This document shows positions 6,096 to 7,474 of a stretch of DNA of 7,474 nt, piece by piece. The stretch's first letter is position 1. Every line of letters begins with the position of its first letter. Both the position numbers and the translations under genes were made by a program. The notes under the pieces are model-generated. The model saw only the letters and a program-made list of their open reading frames with translations. It did no database searches and was not told the origin of the DNA. Origin of the DNA: Gammaproteobacteria bacterium HGW-Gammaproteobacteria-14 (GTDB taxonomy: Bacteria > Pseudomonadota > Gammaproteobacteria > Pseudomonadales > Alcanivoracaceae); contig PGZG01000088.1 of assembly GCA_002840115.1 (NCBI GenBank), forward strand, positions 1 through 7,474, written 5' to 3'.

Positions 6096-6932
6096 TCATG
6101 CCTGCAACATCCGACGCCATAACCCGGTGACAGCCCCGAGCAGGCAACCGCTCAACAATCCGGCAAAGTGCGCCTCATTGGCAACGATATCCGTTAGCCC
6201 CACCCAGCAGATAACCAGCCAGGCCAGCATAAAAATAACAACGGCGCGGGGAATGCCATAACCCGCCGAGGGGTTAATCCTACCGTACAGCCAGAGGTAC
6301 CCCAGTAAGCCAAACACCACTCCGGAGAGCCCACCAAACTTGGGACCTGTGGCATAAAACTGAGCCAGATTGGAAACCGCAGCCACCAGCAAGGTTATCC
6401 AAAGCAACTGGAATGAGGACTGGAAACGCTCGATGGTATTCCCCAGGCTTTGCCACCACAGCAGATTGAAGATGATGTGCAGGGCGGAAAAGTGCAGCAA
6501 CATGGGCGTAAACAGGCGCCAGGGCTGGTCACTGATTGCGGCAAGATCCGGCGCGAACAATAGCGCCCGGTAAAGCTGGTCAGATACCAGCATCGGCGAC
6601 AGAAAAACCAGCACCGAGGCCAACAGAACAACCTTTACCACCGGCCCCATACCAGCCCACCACTGGGCCCAGAATCCAGGCCCGGAGGACGATCGACGCA
6701 GGTTAAACACGGCCCCGGAGCGCCAGGCGGCTCCTTGAAAAGAGGGATCCAGCGGGTTACTGCGGAAGGCTTCCAGTAAATCCCGGGCCTCCTGAAAACG
6801 TTCCGGGTCTGTCAGTAACAAGGCGACTTCAGCACCCTGTTGCCGCTGCTCAACGTGAATGCCCCTCTCGCGTAACACCTCGGCAAACAGGCGAGCCATC
6901 TGGGCGTGGGGAAAACGGACTAACTCAATCAT
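6096..6932 (-). CDS. glpG: Rhomboid intramembrane serine protease, GlpG type (278 aa)
   Basis: The gene encodes an inner-membrane protease that cleaves transmembrane substrates within the bilayer. Its 278 residues and its numbering closely follow E. coli GlpG (276 aa). The catalytic Ser203 lies in GLSGVVFGLLGY and catalytic His255 in NEAHFAGLLSG; the oxyanion-side motif is HFSALHIIFNLLWW with His147, His152 and Asn156. All key residues are present, so it should be active. Residues 1-60 form the cytosolic rhomboid N-domain (ELVRFPHAQMARLFAEVL, ending SNPLDP), and six membrane segments follow from about 98. The ATG at 6930-6932 overlaps the upstream aminopeptidase gene by eight bases, and its ribosome site (GAGAG) lies inside that gene, which suggests coupled expression. 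Downstream is a short 5-bp stem (6085-6097) and then the tatT promoter. No glp genes are adjacent, so the physiological substrate is open. Confidence 0.95.
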   Translation of the reverse strand: MIELVRFPHAQMARLFAEVLRERGIHVEQRQQGAEVALLLTDPERFQEARDLLEAFRSNPLDPSFQGAAWRSGAVFNLRRSSSGPGFWAQWWAGMGPVVKVVLLASVLVFLSPMLVSDQLYRALLFAPDLAAISDQPWRLFTPMLLHFSALHIIFNLLWWQSLGNTIERFQSSFQLLWITLLVAAVSNLAQFYATGPKFGGLSGVVFGLLGYLWLYGRINPSAGYGIPRAVVIFMLAWLVICWVGLTDIVANEAHFAGLLSGCLLGAVTGLWRRMLQA

Positions 6933-7474
6933 TCAGGCTCTCAATCAGGGCGGCGCGCTCAGGCGGCGGCAATCGCGATATTCGGGTGACTTCTTCCCAG
7001 AAACAGGGCCAGTGGCCACCGCAACGGAGTATCAAGGCATCAAACGCAGGCACCTGATCATGATAATCACTGACCATGTTCAAGGTGGCATTGTTCAATG
7101 GGCCGTCAAACCAGTACTGATAGCCCGCCAATCCGGGGTCATTGGCCAACATCTGTCGGTAGCGTTGCCGCAGGTCTCCAAAAATAGCCGCCTTGGCCTC
7201 CCGCATCCCCGGCTCCGACCGGCCAGAGCGGTACAGGATATCAAGCTCGGTGCGGGTATCGCCAATCAGGGTTAAAAACCGGGCACGGGACTGATCCCGT
7301 CGTCCCAGTACTGCTGCACGCTGTGGCTCTCCCTGAAAAGCCAGCCAGCGGCGCACTCCTTCACGGGCGACCGCCGTGGCCAGACTCTCGTTAAACCGGG
7401 TATCACCTTTCAAATAGAAGCGGCGGTGCACCAACTCATGGAACAGCAGCTCGGCAAACCACAGATCATCCCCC
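6925..7474 (-). CDS. Predicted zinc aminopeptidase, C-terminal part (cut by window edge)
   Basis: The last 182 residues of a protein whose beginning lies beyond the right edge are visible. They start GDDLWFAELLFHELVHRRFY, containing the zinc-binding motif HExxH (His12, Glu13, His16 of the visible part). FNESLA follows, in which Glu29 is the likely third zinc ligand, the gluzincin pattern HExxH ... NExxA. Flanking text (YLKGDTRFNES, AREGVRRWL) matches the predicted aminopeptidase family PF10023 known from proteobacteria. A long charged helical part and a Cys pair near the C-terminus (RCGGHWPC) follow. Full members are about 350 residues, so roughly half is missing. The zinc site is cut by no stop and appears intact. 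A TTG at 7432-7434 could pose as a start but would split HExxH, so it is not the real one. The gene overlaps glpG by eight bases. Confidence 0.82.
   Translation of the reverse strand, partial: GDDLWFAELLFHELVHRRFYLKGDTRFNESLATAVAREGVRRWLAFQGEPQRAAVLGRRDQSRARFLTLIGDTRTELDILYRSGRSEPGMREAKAAIFGDLRQRYRQMLANDPGLAGYQYWFDGPLNNATLNMVSDYHDQVPAFDALILRCGGHWPCFWEEVTRISRLPPPERAALIESLND

Noticed and set aside
6085..6097. GAGAC-AGG-GTCTC stem as terminator of glpG
   Set aside because: It has only five base pairs and no T-run follows; too weak to call an intrinsic terminator.
6025..6147. Longer TatT protein starting at 6147 or 6099
   Set aside because: It would overlap glpG or precede the promoter at 6052-6080 and place the lipobox too deep for a signal peptide.
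6859..7275. 138-codon plus-strand open frame
   Set aside because: It is antisense to the glpG and aminopeptidase genes, both of which show catalytic motifs on the other strand.
7432..7434. TTG as the start of the aminopeptidase
   Set aside because: It lies within the HExxH motif (HE before it, VH after it), and the frame stays open to the window edge with family-like residues, so the gene is partial.

Overview
The window is gene-dense bacterial DNA, probably from a marine or halotolerant gammaproteobacterium. The evidence is an NhaD-type Na+/H+ antiporter, a TRAP transporter that normally works on a sodium gradient, a GlpG rhomboid with the gammaproteobacterial domain layout, and tightly packed operons. 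The organism assignment is inference. No RNA gene, insertion sequence, CRISPR array, prophage or phage-like attachment site was recognised.

Layout: (a) 1-1311, minus strand: the N-terminal half of NhaD, cut by the left edge, preceded by a two-CBS-domain protein; a short palindrome lies between them. (b) 1382-2331, plus strand: a promoter with an extended -10, a small exported helical protein and a GNAT acetyltransferase with a repeat-bearing N-terminal extension. (c) 2332-6080, minus strand: a four-gene transport operon with its own promoter (6052-6080), ordered tatT lipoprotein, dctP-type binding protein, dctQ-type small permease, dctM-type large permease. Its end meets the acetyltransferase gene stop-to-stop inside one hairpin that can serve as a terminator. 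(d) 6096-7474, minus strand: a rhomboid protease (glpG) overlapping the end of a predicted gluzincin aminopeptidase gene cut by the right edge.

The most notable system is (c), a TPR-protein-associated TRAP transporter (TPAT). In this class an outer-membrane-anchored TPR-like lipoprotein, TatT, partners the periplasmic substrate-binding protein, and the membrane subunits perform uptake. The binding protein here has Trp160 where ordinary carboxylate-binding TRAP proteins have their ligand arginine, so the substrate is probably not a simple organic acid. This is a known but thinly characterised class. I found no wholly unprecedented system in the window.
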